A stretch of 64,000 bases of DNA, taken from NCBI RefSeq assembly GCF_918698095.1, contig NZ_CAKKLY010000010.1, forward strand, positions 30,052 to 94,051, read 5' to 3'. The position numbers were made by a program, and so were the translations under genes. The notes under the pieces are model-generated. The model was not told where the DNA came from, ran no database searches, and saw nothing but the letters and a program-made list of their open reading frames with translations. Origin of the DNA: Arthrobacter sp. Bi83. GTDB taxonomy: Bacteria; Actinomycetota; Actinomycetes; Actinomycetales; Micrococcaceae. Positions 29,330-37,847 of the stretch are shown piece after piece; the stretch's first letter is position 1, and every line of letters starts with the position of its first letter.

Positions 29330-31453
29330 ATGGCTTCTGATGACGCAGCGATCCTGCGCGACCAACCTGCGACCCCCTTCCACGACGTTGGCCACTATCT
29401 GGCGATCCCGCGCGTCAGCGGCCTTGCCCTGAGCCCGGACGGGCGCCGGCTGGTCACCACCGTTGCCACGCTGAACAGCACGGGCACCGAGTACGGCACG
29501 GCCCTGTGGGAAATCGACCCTGCGGGCGAGAAACAGGCCCGCCGGATCACGCGCAGCGCCAAGGGCGAGGCCGGTGCCGTGTTCGCGGCCAACGGGGACG
29601 TTTACTTCACCTCGGCCCGCCCCGATCCGGAGAAGACGGACACCGACAGTGACCCCGTGAACGCCCTCTGGCTCCTGCCAGCCAGCGGCGGCGAGGCCCG
29701 GGTGGTGCTGGCCCGGGCCGGCGGCGTGGAGAAGGTCATGGCGGCGAGGAACGCGGACGCGGCTTTCGTCGCGGCATCGGTGCTTGCCGGTTCCACGGAC
29801 GAGGACAACGACGCCGAACGCCGGAAAGCGCGCAAGGACAACAAAGTGGCGGCCATCCTCCACAGCGAATACCCCGTGCGGTATTGGGACGCCGACCTCG
29901 GCCCCGCGCAGCCGCGCCTCTTCGCAGTGGAACCCGGGCCCGACAAGGAGCCGTCAAAGCCAGACACGGTGGACAGCGCCGCGCCCCTGAAGCTGCGGAA
30001 TCTCACCCCGAACGCGGGATCCAGGCTCCGCGAGGCCGAGTCCGTTGTCAGCCCGGACGGCACAACCATCTACACGAGCTTCGCCAAGCCCCTGCCCAAG
30101 GCGGACCTCCGCTCGGTCCTCGTGGCCGTGGACGTCGCCACCGGCACGCAGAAAGTCCTTCTCGACAAGGAAGGCATGAGCTACTTCCCGGGCCCGGTCA
30201 GCCCCGACGGGCGGACGCTCGCCGTTGTCAGTGAAAGCGACACGACTCCCCAGGAGGCCCCGCAGGTCAAGCTTCACCTGCTCGACGTGTCCGGGGAGGC
30301 GGACGCGGAAGACCTCACGCCACTGGCCCACGACTGGGACCGCTGGGCCCACCCTGAAGCGTGGCTCCCGGACGGTTCCGCACTGCTGGTCACGGCTGAC
30401 GACGACGGCGCGTCCCCGGTTTTCAGTGTCACGGTTGCGGCAGGAGCCGCCCGGGGGAGCGTCGCCCGGGTGACGCCGGACGCAGCCGCCTACACCGACG
30501 TCGTGGTCTCACCGGACGGCCGGAGCGCGTACGCGCTGCGCAGCTCCTACGAGTTTCCGTCGGAACCGGTGCGCATCGACCTCGCCGCCGGGGCGGTCAC
30601 CAGGCTCCCGGCACCGGCCGGGCGGCCGCACTTTGAGGGGACGCTGGAGCGCGTGGAGACGACCGCGGCGGACGGCTCCCGGATTCCCGCTTACCTTGCC
30701 CTGCCGGCGGGGGCGTCAGCGGAAAGCCCGGCACCTCTGCTCCTCTGGATCCACGGCGGCCCGTTGGGATCCTGGAATGCGTGGACGTGGCGCTGGAACC
30801 CCTGGCTGCTCACGGCCAAAGGCTACGCGGTCCTGCTGCCGGACCCGGCCCTGTCCACGGGCTACGGCCAGGCGTACATCCAGCGCGGCTGGGGCGGCTG
30901 GGGCAAGGCGCCCTTCACCGACCTGATGGCGATCACAGACGCTGTGGTGCAGCGGCCGGACATCGACGAAACGCGGACAGCCGCGATGGGTGGATCCTTC
31001 GGCGGCTACATGGCGAACTGGGTGGCCGGGCAGACCAGCCGGTTCAAGGCGATTGTGACCCACGCCAGCCTGTGGGCACTGGACCAGTTCGGGCCCACGA
31101 CTGACGCCTCGCAGTACTGGCTCAAGGAAATGACGGCGGAGATGGCGCTGGAGAATTCGCCGCACCTGCATGTGGAGAAGATCAGGACGCCCATGCTCGT
31201 GATCCACGGGGACAAGGACTACCGGGTGCCCATCGGCGAAGGCCTGCGGCTCTGGTACGAACTGCTCTCCAAGTCCGGGCTCGCCGCCGATGAGAACGGG
31301 CAGACCAGCCACCGCTTCCTGTTCTATCCGGACGAGAACCACTGGATCCTGCAGCCGCAGCACGCCAGGGTCTGGTACGGCGTGGTTGAACATTTCCTCG
31401 CCAAAAACCTGCTGGACAAAGACGTCCCGCTGCCTGCCGAACTGGGCCTGTGA
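29330..31453 (+). CDS. S9-family prolyl oligopeptidase-like peptidase
   Basis: Cytoplasmic serine peptidase of the acylaminoacyl-peptidase/dipeptidyl-peptidase type, 707 residues. The N-terminal two thirds form a beta-propeller with repeated LSPDGRRL, VSPDGTTIY and VSPDGRSAY strands; the C-terminal alpha/beta-hydrolase domain has the nucleophile motif GGSFGGYMANW, the aspartate in IHGDKDYRVP and the histidine in PDENHWI, a complete triad. No signal peptide. ATG 29330 was chosen over the in-frame TTG at 29315. It is probably in the same direction as, but independent of, the GNAT gene that follows after 27 bases. Confidence 0.88.
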   Translation: MASDDAAILRDQPATPFHDVGHYLAIPRVSGLALSPDGRRLVTTVATLNSTGTEYGTALWEIDPAGEKQARRITRSAKGEAGAVFAANGDVYFTSARPDPEKTDTDSDPVNALWLLPASGGEARVVLARAGGVEKVMAARNADAAFVAASVLAGSTDEDNDAERRKARKDNKVAAILHSEYPVRYWDADLGPAQPRLFAVEPGPDKEPSKPDTVDSAAPLKLRNLTPNAGSRLREAESVVSPDGTTIYTSFAKPLPKADLRSVLVAVDVATGTQKVLLDKEGMSYFPGPVSPDGRTLAVVSESDTTPQEAPQVKLHLLDVSGEADAEDLTPLAHDWDRWAHPEAWLPDGSALLVTADDDGASPVFSVTVAAGAARGSVARVTPDAAAYTDVVVSPDGRSAYALRSSYEFPSEPVRIDLAAGAVTRLPAPAGRPHFEGTLERVETTAADGSRIPAYLALPAGASAESPAPLLLWIHGGPLGSWNAWTWRWNPWLLTAKGYAVLLPDPALSTGYGQAYIQRGWGGWGKAPFTDLMAITDAVVQRPDIDETRTAAMGGSFGGYMANWVAGQTSRFKAIVTHASLWALDQFGPTTDASQYWLKEMTAEMALENSPHLHVEKIRTPMLVIHGDKDYRVPIGEGLRLWYELLSKSGLAADENGQTSHRFLFYPDENHWILQPQHARVWYGVVEHFLAKNLLDKDVPLPAELGL

Positions 31454-31480
31454 GCTGCCCGCCGTAAGATGGGGGCTGTG

Positions 31481-31987
31481 ACTGACTCCTTCACCATCCG
31501 CCCCGCCCGCACCAGCGACGTGACTGCCATCAAGCGACTCGTGGCGCCCTTGGCGGAGCAGCGGATCCTGATGGCCAAGGAGACAGTGGCCTACTACGAA
31601 AGCCTGCAGGAGTTCCGGATTGCGGAGTCCGCCCAGGGCGAGGTGATCGGCTGCGGAGCCCTGCACGTGATGTGGGAGGATCTCGCGGAGGTCCGCACAC
31701 TGGCTGCCTCGGACGCCTGGCGCGGCCAGGGCGTTGGCCATGTCCTGGTGGAAAGCCTCCTGGAGGAAGCAGCGGCGCTCGGCGTCTCGCGCGTGTTCTG
31801 CCTGACATTCGAGGTGGACTTCTTCAAGCGGCACGGCTTCGAGGTGATGGCCGATCAGTCGGCGCTGGACCCCCAGGTCTACTCGGAACTGCTGCGCTCG
31901 CACGACGAAGGCGTGGCAGAATTCCTGGACCTCGCCCGGGTTAAGCCGAACACGCTCGGCAACACCCGGATGATCAGGACCCTTTAG
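31481..31987 (+). CDS. GNAT acetyltransferase, probable amino-acid N-acetyltransferase (ArgA-like)
   Basis: Protein of 168 residues with the GNAT acetyl-CoA motif in SDAWRGQGVGHVLVESLLEEA. The opening FTIRPARTSDVTAIKRLV and the end VFCLTFEVDFFKRHGFEVM resemble the short stand-alone N-acetylglutamate synthase of mycobacteria (Rv2747, about 174 aa), which starts arginine synthesis. GTG 31481 gives the family-like N-terminus TDSFTIRPAR and has GGGG 5 bases upstream; ATG 31469 is an alternative. No other arg gene is nearby, so the substrate is inferred from family resemblance only. Confidence 0.75.
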   Translation, partial: TDSFTIRPARTSDVTAIKRLVAPLAEQRILMAKETVAYYESLQEFRIAESAQGEVIGCGALHVMWEDLAEVRTLAASDAWRGQGVGHVLVESLLEEAAALGVSRVFCLTFEVDFFKRHGFEVMADQSALDPQVYSELLRSHDEGVAEFLDLARVKPNTLGNTRMIRTL

Positions 31988-32332
31988 GTTCCTTGCCGGG
32001 GGCGTTGCGTCGCCGGGCGGGCGGCTGCCCGCCCGGGTTGATGCTGCCGCTCTCCGAGCGTTGCCCGCGCCGAATTTACGCTGGAACAGACCAAGATCCG
32101 CTCAACTTCCCCAAAGTCATATCTTTTCTTTTGTACATTTGCTGGATAAACTTTTCGGACGCCGGAAGGGACAGTCATTGGGGGCTGTCCCTTCCGGCGT
32201 TTCCGCAGCTGGGGCCGCGGTTTGGGCACATGGCAGCAGCCAGAGCTACCGAAGGGGCGGTGCCGGTAGTAGGGTCAAAGCACATCCTGACCGATGTCAA
32301 TGACGAAGCACCGAGAGCCCAGGAGCCCGGCC
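31988..32332. other. 345-bp gap with an A/T-rich island and a strong hairpin
   Basis: No gene is seen between the acetyltransferase and dhaK. A stretch of about 52 bases (32106-32157) is strikingly A/T-rich for this genome, with runs such as ATATCTTTTCTTTTGTACATT, and is immediately followed by the 16-bp hairpin at 32159-32200. The dhaK promoter must lie in the last part. Confidence 0.5.
32159..32200. terminator. Perfect 16-bp hairpin upstream of dhaK
   Basis: ACGCCGGAAGGGACAG (32159-32174) pairs exactly with CTGTCCCTTCCGGCGT (32185-32200) over a 10-base loop. It lies 172 bases after the acetyltransferase stop and directly after an A/T-rich island, so it could end a short unannotated RNA started in that island rather than the upstream gene. 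Confidence 0.65.
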
Positions 32333-33334
32333 GTGAAAAAGCTCATTAATGACCCCCGCGCTGTGGTGGACGAATCAGTGGAAGGCTTCGGGCTTGCCCA
32401 TGCCGACCTCGTGACCGTCAGCGCAGAACCGAAGTATGTCACCCGCCGGGATGCCCCCGTTGCGGGCAAAGTTGGCCTTGTGTCCGGCGGCGGCAGCGGG
32501 CATGAACCGCTCCACGCCGGTTTCGTGGGTCTGGGAATGCTCGACGCCGCCGTGCCGGGCGCCGTCTTCACTTCACCCACCCCCGACCAGATCCTCCCGG
32601 CCACCCTCGCCGTCAATTCGGGGGCAGGAGTGGTGCACATCGTCAAGAACTACACCGGTGACGTCCTGAACTTCGAGACGGCCGCGGAAATGGCGCAGGC
32701 AGAGGGGGTGGAGGTCCGCACGGTGCTGGTCAACGACGACGTCGCCGTGGAGGATTCCCTGTACACGGCCGGCCGCCGGGGTGTGGGCGGCACAGTGCTG
32801 GTCGAGAAGATCGCCGGTGCCGCAGCCGAGCGCGGTGACGACCTTGACGCGGTGGCCGCCATCGGGGACCGGGTGAACCAGAATGTCCGGACCATGGGCG
32901 TGGCCCTCTCCGCATGCACGGTCCCGCACGCGGGCAAGCCCAGCTTCGACCTTGAGGACAACGAAATCGAGATCGGCATCGGAATCCACGGCGAGCCGGG
33001 GCGGCACCGGATCGCCATGGAACCCGCGGACGGCATTACGGACCGCCTGATGGAGCCGATACTGAGCGACCTCGGCGTGGCTTCCGGAGACAAGGTACTC
33101 CTCTTCGTCAACGGCATGGGCGGCACGCCGCTGGGCGAGCTCTACATCGTGTACCGCCGCGCGGCCCAGGTCCTGGCGGACAGGGGCGCCACCGTGGAGC
33201 GTTCGCTCGTGGGCAACTACATCACATCGCTCGAAATGCAGGGCTGCTCCATTTCGGTGCTGCGGCTCGACGACGACATGACAGCGCTGTGGGATGCCCC
33301 CGTCCACACCGCCGCCCTGCGCCGGGGCGTGTGA
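32333..33334 (+). CDS. dhaK: Dihydroxyacetone kinase subunit DhaK (PTS-dependent)
   Basis: Substrate-binding subunit of the PEP-dependent dihydroxyacetone kinase. Of its 333 residues the key ones are visible: [15 protein letters not shown] with His57, and [12 protein letters not shown] with His219, the histidine that in E. coli (His218) forms a covalent hemiaminal with dihydroxyacetone. GTG 32333 has AGGAG 7 bases upstream; the longer frame to 32294 lacks support. It is the first gene of dhaK-dhaL-dhaM; its stop overlaps the dhaL start (GTGA). Confidence 0.93.
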   Translation: MKKLINDPRAVVDESVEGFGLAHADLVTVSAEPKYVTRRDAPVAGKVGLVSGGGSGHEPLHAGFVGLGMLDAAVPGAVFTSPTPDQILPATLAVNSGAGVVHIVKNYTGDVLNFETAAEMAQAEGVEVRTVLVNDDVAVEDSLYTAGRRGVGGTVLVEKIAGAAAERGDDLDAVAAIGDRVNQNVRTMGVALSACTVPHAGKPSFDLEDNEIEIGIGIHGEPGRHRIAMEPADGITDRLMEPILSDLGVASGDKVLLFVNGMGGTPLGELYIVYRRAAQVLADRGATVERSLVGNYITSLEMQGCSISVLRLDDDMTALWDAPVHTAALRRGV

Positions 33335-33963
33335 CCGTGACCCTGGACGTCACCTGGGCTGTCAAGTGGCTGACGCTGTCCGCGCAGGCCATGGCCGAGC
33401 ACCGGGTGGAGCTCATCGAGCTGGACAGGGCGATCGGCGACTCGGACCACGGTGAAAACATGGACCGCGGCTTTCAGGCCGTCCTGGACAAGCTGGCTGA
33501 AACCCCGCCCGAGACTCCCGGGGCTGCGCTCAAGCTGACAGCCATGGCTCTGATGTCCAAGGTGGGTGGCGCGGCGGGCCCGCTCTATGGCACGGCGTTC
33601 CTGCGGGCGGCAACGGCTCTGGGCGACGCGGCATATGTCGATGCTCCGGCTCTCGCCGCAGCGCTCGGAGCCGCGCGGGACGGCATCGTCGCCCGGGGCA
33701 AAGCCGAGTCCGGCGACAAGACCATGGTGGATGCGTGGACTCCGGCCGTCGAAGCGGCCATGGCGGCGGCAGGTGACGGCGACACACTCGCGGTGCTGAT
33801 CGCGGCGGCCGAGGCCGCCGAAGCCGGCGCTGTGGCCACCGATCCCCTCGTGGCCCGCAAGGGACGCGCAAGCTACCTCGGCGAGAGAAGCGCCGGGCAC
33901 CGCGATCCGGGGGCGGCCTCCAGCGCCCTGATCCTCCGGGCAGCAGCCGGAGCCGCCGCATGA
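33331..33963 (+). CDS. dhaL: Dihydroxyacetone kinase subunit DhaL
   Basis: ADP-binding subunit that passes phosphate from DhaM to dihydroxyacetone held by DhaK, in the cytosol. The 210-residue protein contains the ADP/Mg-binding stretch [15 protein letters not shown] with its aspartates, followed by [17 protein letters not shown] and the end segment [15 protein letters not shown], all typical of DhaL. Four-base overlaps with both neighbours (GTGA with dhaK, ATGA with dhaM) indicate coupled translation. GTG 33337 is a possible alternative start. Confidence 0.93.
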   Translation: MTVTLDVTWAVKWLTLSAQAMAEHRVELIELDRAIGDSDHGENMDRGFQAVLDKLAETPPETPGAALKLTAMALMSKVGGAAGPLYGTAFLRAATALGDAAYVDAPALAAALGAARDGIVARGKAESGDKTMVDAWTPAVEAAMAAAGDGDTLAVLIAAAEAAEAGAVATDPLVARKGRASYLGERSAGHRDPGAASSALILRAAAGAAA

Positions 33964-34700
33964 CCGTGCGGATCGTGGTGGTTTCCCATAGCGACAAGAT
34001 CGCCGACGGCGCCGTGGAACTGGCAGCCCAGATGGCGCCGGACGTGATGATGGTGCCGGCCGGCGGAACCTCGGACGGCGGAATCGGCACCAGCCTGGAC
34101 AAGGTGATGGCCGCCCTCGAGCAGGTATCAGGCGGCGACGGCGTGGTGGTGCTTACCGACCTCGGATCAGCCGTGATGACCGCAGAATCGGCCCTGGAGT
34201 TTGCCGAGGGAACGGCTACTGTTCTGCTCGCCGACGCGCCGATTGTTGAGGGCCTGGTGGCGGCGGCCGTGGCTGCGCAGGGCGGCGCCAGCGTCCATGC
34301 TGTCAGGCGCGCTGCCGAGGCCACCCACGGTTACCCCGCCTCACGCCCCAAGGACGAGCAACACGTTCCTGCGGGTGGGCATGCCCCTGCCAGGCACGGA
34401 ACTGCGTCCGCGGGCGCCTTTGCTGAGGACGGCCAGACGCCGCCGGATGCGAGCGGAGACTTTGAGCTGGTGAACCTGGCGGGCATGCACGCCAGGCCTG
34501 CGGCGAAGATCGCCGGCGGCATCTCCGGGATGGACGCCGAGGTCACCGTGAACGGCGTGGACGGGGCATCGATGACCGGGCTCATGACGCTGGGAGCAGG
34601 CAAGGGGTCGGTGCTGCATGTGGAGGCGTCCGGTCCGGATGCGGAGCGCGCGGTCGAATATGTCGGCAGCCTCGTCAGGGCAGGTTTCGGCGAACCCTGA
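33960..34700 (+). CDS. dhaM: Dihydroxyacetone kinase phosphotransfer subunit DhaM (EIIA-HPr fusion)
   Basis: Phosphoryl donor for DhaL, itself phosphorylated from PEP by enzyme I of the phosphotransferase system. In 246 residues the N-terminal EIIA-mannose-type domain (active His10 in VVSHSDKIADG; GGTSDGGIGTSLDKV) is joined by a 40-residue linker to a C-terminal HPr domain (active His177 in LAGMHARPAAKIAG). E. coli DhaM has a further enzyme I-like part that is absent here. The 3' end nearly abuts the convergent lipoprotein gene (3 bases). Genes for enzyme I are not in the window. Confidence 0.92.
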   Translation: MTVRIVVVSHSDKIADGAVELAAQMAPDVMMVPAGGTSDGGIGTSLDKVMAALEQVSGGDGVVVLTDLGSAVMTAESALEFAEGTATVLLADAPIVEGLVAAAVAAQGGASVHAVRRAAEATHGYPASRPKDEQHVPAGGHAPARHGTASAGAFAEDGQTPPDASGDFELVNLAGMHARPAAKIAGGISGMDAEVTVNGVDGASMTGLMTLGAGKGSVLHVEASGPDAERAVEYVGSLVRAGFGEP

Positions 34701-34703
34701 TGG

Positions 34704-35228
34704 CTAGCCTGCCGTGCCGTCCTGACGGAGACCGGCTGCGTTCAGCACCACCGACGCCGAAACGAACCGTCCGCACTGCTCGCCGAAGGGGTAATTCCCC
34801 TTGGGCGTGAAGTGCAGGGTCCGGGACGGAAGCGGTTTGCCGTCCCTGAGGGCCCCCGTAACCGTGACGTCCAGGGGCGACTCGCTCAGCGTGGCCAGCT
34901 GGAGGATGCCCCTCTTAGTCCCGTCGGGTGAGGACGTGGCGGAGCAGACGCTGCCGGGGCCGTAGCCGCCCGGCGGCTCGGCATCGGGGGAGCAGCCCTG
35001 GTCTGCCGATGCAGTGCCCGGTACCAGTTGAACGTCCGCCGCCTTGCAGGTGCCGTCCTGGCAGGCCTTGACGTGGAGCGCCTTGACCGCGGCAGCGTAG
35101 TCATTTGCCACTGTCACCGCCACCCCGGGGGCCTGGGCAATCGACGGACACGCGACCTCGAACGACTGACAGCCGGAGACGAGGACTGTTGTTGTGATTG
35201 TGGCCAAAAGTACCCCTGCCTTGCCCAT
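34704..35228 (-). CDS. Putative lipoprotein
   Basis: Hypothetical 174-residue exported lipoprotein. The signal peptide MGKAGVLLATITTTVLVSGC ends in a lipobox (LVSGC) with Cys20 as the lipidated residue. The mature part contains further cysteines (CPS, CQDGTC, CSPD, CSAT, CGRF) that may pair outside the membrane, and a C-terminal beta-rich segment (DVTVTGALRDGKPLPSRTLHF). No domain recognised. It is convergent with dhaM and downstream of nothing on its strand except mutY's divergent side; function unknown. Confidence 0.75.
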   Translation of the reverse strand: MGKAGVLLATITTTVLVSGCQSFEVACPSIAQAPGVAVTVANDYAAAVKALHVKACQDGTCKAADVQLVPGTASADQGCSPDAEPPGGYGPGSVCSATSSPDGTKRGILQLATLSESPLDVTVTGALRDGKPLPSRTLHFTPKGNYPFGEQCGRFVSASVVLNAAGLRQDGTAG

Positions 35229-35382
35229 ACTTCAGCGTAGAGCCGCTGCCGGGCAGCCCGGTCCGCCGCACGGAAACTGGTGCAGACATCGTTATGGCCC
35301 TGGGCGCATCGACTCCCAAACTGTGACCAAAACGCGCCCCCGGCTCCAGGTTTCCGGCCGGGTCCGGCCGGGCCTGCACTCA

Positions 35383-36255
35383 TCAGCCGGGCAGCCGGTA
35401 GCCGCCCTGATGGAGCTCGGTAAGGCCGTCCTCCAGAAGCCCGGCGAGTGCCCGCTCGAGCTGTTCCGGTGCCGAGTTCAGCCGGTGCAGGGCGGCGAGC
35501 GGAACGCCGATCCCGGACGCCTCGAAGCCGAGATCTGCAGGTGCCTGCTGGAACATTTCCGCAGGTATGGGTGCATCAGCCAGCCGAAGCACGGCCATCA
35601 CGGCACCGCGGACCTGCCGGTCCGTGCCGTGCCATGCCTGTCCTTTCGGCGTGTACGACGGCGGCGGCTCACCGGCGGCCCGCCAGGCGCACCTTTCGCG
35701 TACCGGGCACGCGGAACACTTCGGCGCGCGCGCCGTGCAGACCAGGGCGCCCAGCTCCATGACCGAAGCGTTCCACCGGACTGAAGTGCCGGCGTCGTCC
35801 GGCAGCAGCCCTGCCGCCAGCCGCATTTCTGCTGCCGTCAGCGCGGGCGACGGCAGCGCCGTCCCCGAAAAGAGGCGCGCATGGACGCGCCTGATATTGG
35901 TGTCCACCACGGTCTCGCGCCGGCCATAGGCAAAGGCGGCGACGGCGGCAGCGGTGTAACTGCCGACGCCCGGCAGGCTGAGCAGCTGGGCGTAGTCCGC
36001 GGGCACCTGCCCGCCGTGGTCCTGCCCGATGGCAACGGCTGCGGCGTGGAGCCGGAGGGCGCGCCGCGGGTAGCCCAGCCGGCCCCAGGAACGGACGGCT
36101 TCTCCTGCGGGTTCTCGGGCGAGGTCCGCCGGCTCGGGCCAGCGGCGGAGCCATTCCTCCCAGACAGGCAGGACGCGCACCACGGGCGTCTGCTGGAGCA
36201 TGATCTCGCTGACAAGGACGCCCCAGGGCGGGCAGGCGGCTGACCGCCACGGCAA
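35383..36255 (-). CDS. mutY: A/G-specific adenine glycosylase MutY (start uncertain)
   Basis: Base-excision repair enzyme that removes adenine mispaired with 8-oxoguanine. In the 290 residues shown, catalytic Glu17 is in VSEIMLQQTPV, the helix-hairpin-helix is LLSLPGVGSYTAAAVAAFA, the catalytic aspartate is in VVDTNIRRVHAR and the 4Fe-4S cluster cysteines are C-x6-C-x2-C-x5-C (CTARAPKCSACPVRERC). The frame continues upstream in family-like sequence (LGSWFAAEARDLPWR) for about 39 codons to a stop, but contains no ATG or GTG; the given TTG start at 36255 would cut into the conserved LPWR. Either a rare start codon or a sequence error is likely. The C-terminal recognition domain is short. Confidence 0.88.
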   Translation of the reverse strand: MPWRSAACPPWGVLVSEIMLQQTPVVRVLPVWEEWLRRWPEPADLAREPAGEAVRSWGRLGYPRRALRLHAAAVAIGQDHGGQVPADYAQLLSLPGVGSYTAAAVAAFAYGRRETVVDTNIRRVHARLFSGTALPSPALTAAEMRLAAGLLPDDAGTSVRWNASVMELGALVCTARAPKCSACPVRERCAWRAAGEPPPSYTPKGQAWHGTDRQVRGAVMAVLRLADAPIPAEMFQQAPADLGFEASGIGVPLAALHRLNSAPEQLERALAGLLEDGLTELHQGGYRLPG

Positions 36256-36422
36256 GTCCCGCGCCTCAGCCGCGAACCAGCTGCCCAGGGAATCGTGGAT
36301 CTCGGTCAGCTCCGGACGGGCGGTCGCGGACGTGGCGGGGTAATCGGTTGTGGTTTTGATGCCAACACTCTAGTTGAAATCCGCTCGGTTGAAATCCGGT
36401 CGGGCGAATCGGAGCGGAACTG

Positions 36423-36869
36423 TCAGCTGGCCTCCTGGTGTACGTCCGGGCTGGGTTCCGGCCGGTGATAGAGGCGCTTCACGTGGCCGTGGATGGTTTC
36501 ACCGCCCCGGCCATTCGCAGCCGGCACGGCCAGTGCAACCACGAAGCTTGCACCTTCGGCGTCCACTGACCGGATGGTCAAGCTCCGGGTTCCGGGTGGA
36601 ATCGAAGGCGCAAAGAACTGCAGCTGCCGGGAACCGATCGTAGCAACCTGGTCGAGCCCGTACTCGGTACCGAAATGATCGTGGATGACGATTTCTGGGG
36701 TGTGGGGTTCGGTTCCGTTGGTTGAAGCCAGGTGCAGGTTCACCACGATGCCGGTGTCCCAGATCTCAACGGCGAGAACTGTGAACTCCGTCCCGTGGCT
36801 CTGGTGTTTTCCGAAAGTCAGCGGCAGCAGGACGCGTTCGAGTTGACCGCCAGACACATGATCTACCAT
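36423..36869 (-). CDS. Conserved hypothetical protein
   Basis: Protein of 148 residues without signal peptide or membrane helix. It is beta-rich (VLLPLTFGKHQSHGTEFTVLAVEIW; LTIRSVDAEGASFVVALAVP) and resembles a small jelly-roll or immunoglobulin-like fold, but no known family is recognised. ATG 36869 was chosen because AAAGGA precedes it by 6 bases on the minus strand; the upstream in-frame starts to 36944 lack one. It lies upstream of mutY on the same strand, with 167 bases between, and may share its transcript. Confidence 0.65.
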   Translation of the reverse strand: MVDHVSGGQLERVLLPLTFGKHQSHGTEFTVLAVEIWDTGIVVNLHLASTNGTEPHTPEIVIHDHFGTEYGLDQVATIGSRQLQFFAPSIPPGTRSLTIRSVDAEGASFVVALAVPAANGRGGETIHGHVKRLYHRPEPSPDVHQEAS

Positions 36870-37127
36870 CAGTGGTCCTTTCCTACTTGGCCCGATAAGT
36901 GGTAACCGGGATTCAATTTTAGTAAGCGTGCTGACAGTTGTCACGGGAAATTGTGCAACGAATTGGGCATGGTTTGTGCCGCGGCACGGCGTGGTGGGGC
37001 ACCGGAAACCCCGGCGTTCTCTAGCCTAGAAAGACGGGCAGGCGGCAAACCGGCATTCGGGTTGTGCCGGTCCCCGGCGCCATGGGCGGCCGCGAAAATC
37101 AGCAGACACAACGGGGACGAAGAAGCA

Positions 37128-37832
37128 GTGAAAACACCGGCAGGAAAAACATCGGCAAGCAAGGCGCCGGCGGGCAAAAGCACAGGAAAAGGCGCCGGCG
37201 TTACGGCGCCCCGTGCCGCCCGCAAGCCGAGCGCCGCCGTCTACCGCCGACGTCGGCTGTTCGCCGGGGGAGCGCTCCTGCTGGTCCTGGGACTCACGGC
37301 GGGCGGCGTTGCCACCGTGTCCGGCGCCCTGAACGCCAAGACGGAGCAGGCTTCCTCGACTGAAGGAGGGGGCGCATCCGAGCCGAGCGGCGGCCAGACT
37401 GCGCCGGCGGCCTCCGCCGCTCCGTCCGCCACGCCGACGGCGTCGCCCACCTGCGACCAAAAACTCGTGACGGTCTCGGCGGCCACAAACAAGACGTCGT
37501 ATGGTCCGGACGAGAAGCCGGTACTCACGCTGAAGGTAGCCAACGGCGGAAAGCTGCCGTGCAAGGTGAACATCGGCACATCCCAGATGGAGTACCTCGT
37601 CACCAGCGGTTCTGACCGGATTTTCTCGTCAAAGGACTGCCAGGCTTCCAGCAACGACCTGGTAAAGACGATCGCCCCGGGCAAGAGCGAAACCGCGAAC
37701 TTCCCCTGGCCCCGCAACCGCTCCGTGCAGGGCTGCGAGAAGATCTCGGACGCGGCCGGCGCCGGATACTACGTGTTCATTGCCAAGCTCGGCGCCAAGG
37801 TAAGCCCGCCCACCGTCTTCCAGCTGAACTGA
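37128..37832 (+). CDS. Membrane-anchored hypothetical protein with extracellular domain
   Basis: Hypothetical 234-residue protein. A lysine/alanine-rich cytoplasmic N-terminus (KTPAGKTSASKAPAGK) is followed by one membrane helix near residues 45-67 (LFAGGALLLVLGLTAGGVAT), a serine/proline/alanine-rich linker and an extracellular domain with three or four cysteines (CDQK, PCKVNIG, DCQAS, QGCEKI) and a beta-sandwich look. It is convergent with disA, the place where mycobacteria carry a membrane protein (Rv3587c); equivalence is inferred from position. GTG 37128 was chosen; the upstream frame to 36951 looks non-coding. Confidence 0.68.
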   Translation: MKTPAGKTSASKAPAGKSTGKGAGVTAPRAARKPSAAVYRRRRLFAGGALLLVLGLTAGGVATVSGALNAKTEQASSTEGGGASEPSGGQTAPAASAAPSATPTASPTCDQKLVTVSAATNKTSYGPDEKPVLTLKVANGGKLPCKVNIGTSQMEYLVTSGSDRIFSSKDCQASSNDLVKTIAPGKSETANFPWPRNRSVQGCEKISDAAGAGYYVFIAKLGAKVSPPTVFQLN

Positions 37833-37847
37833 CACTCTGACCAGGAT

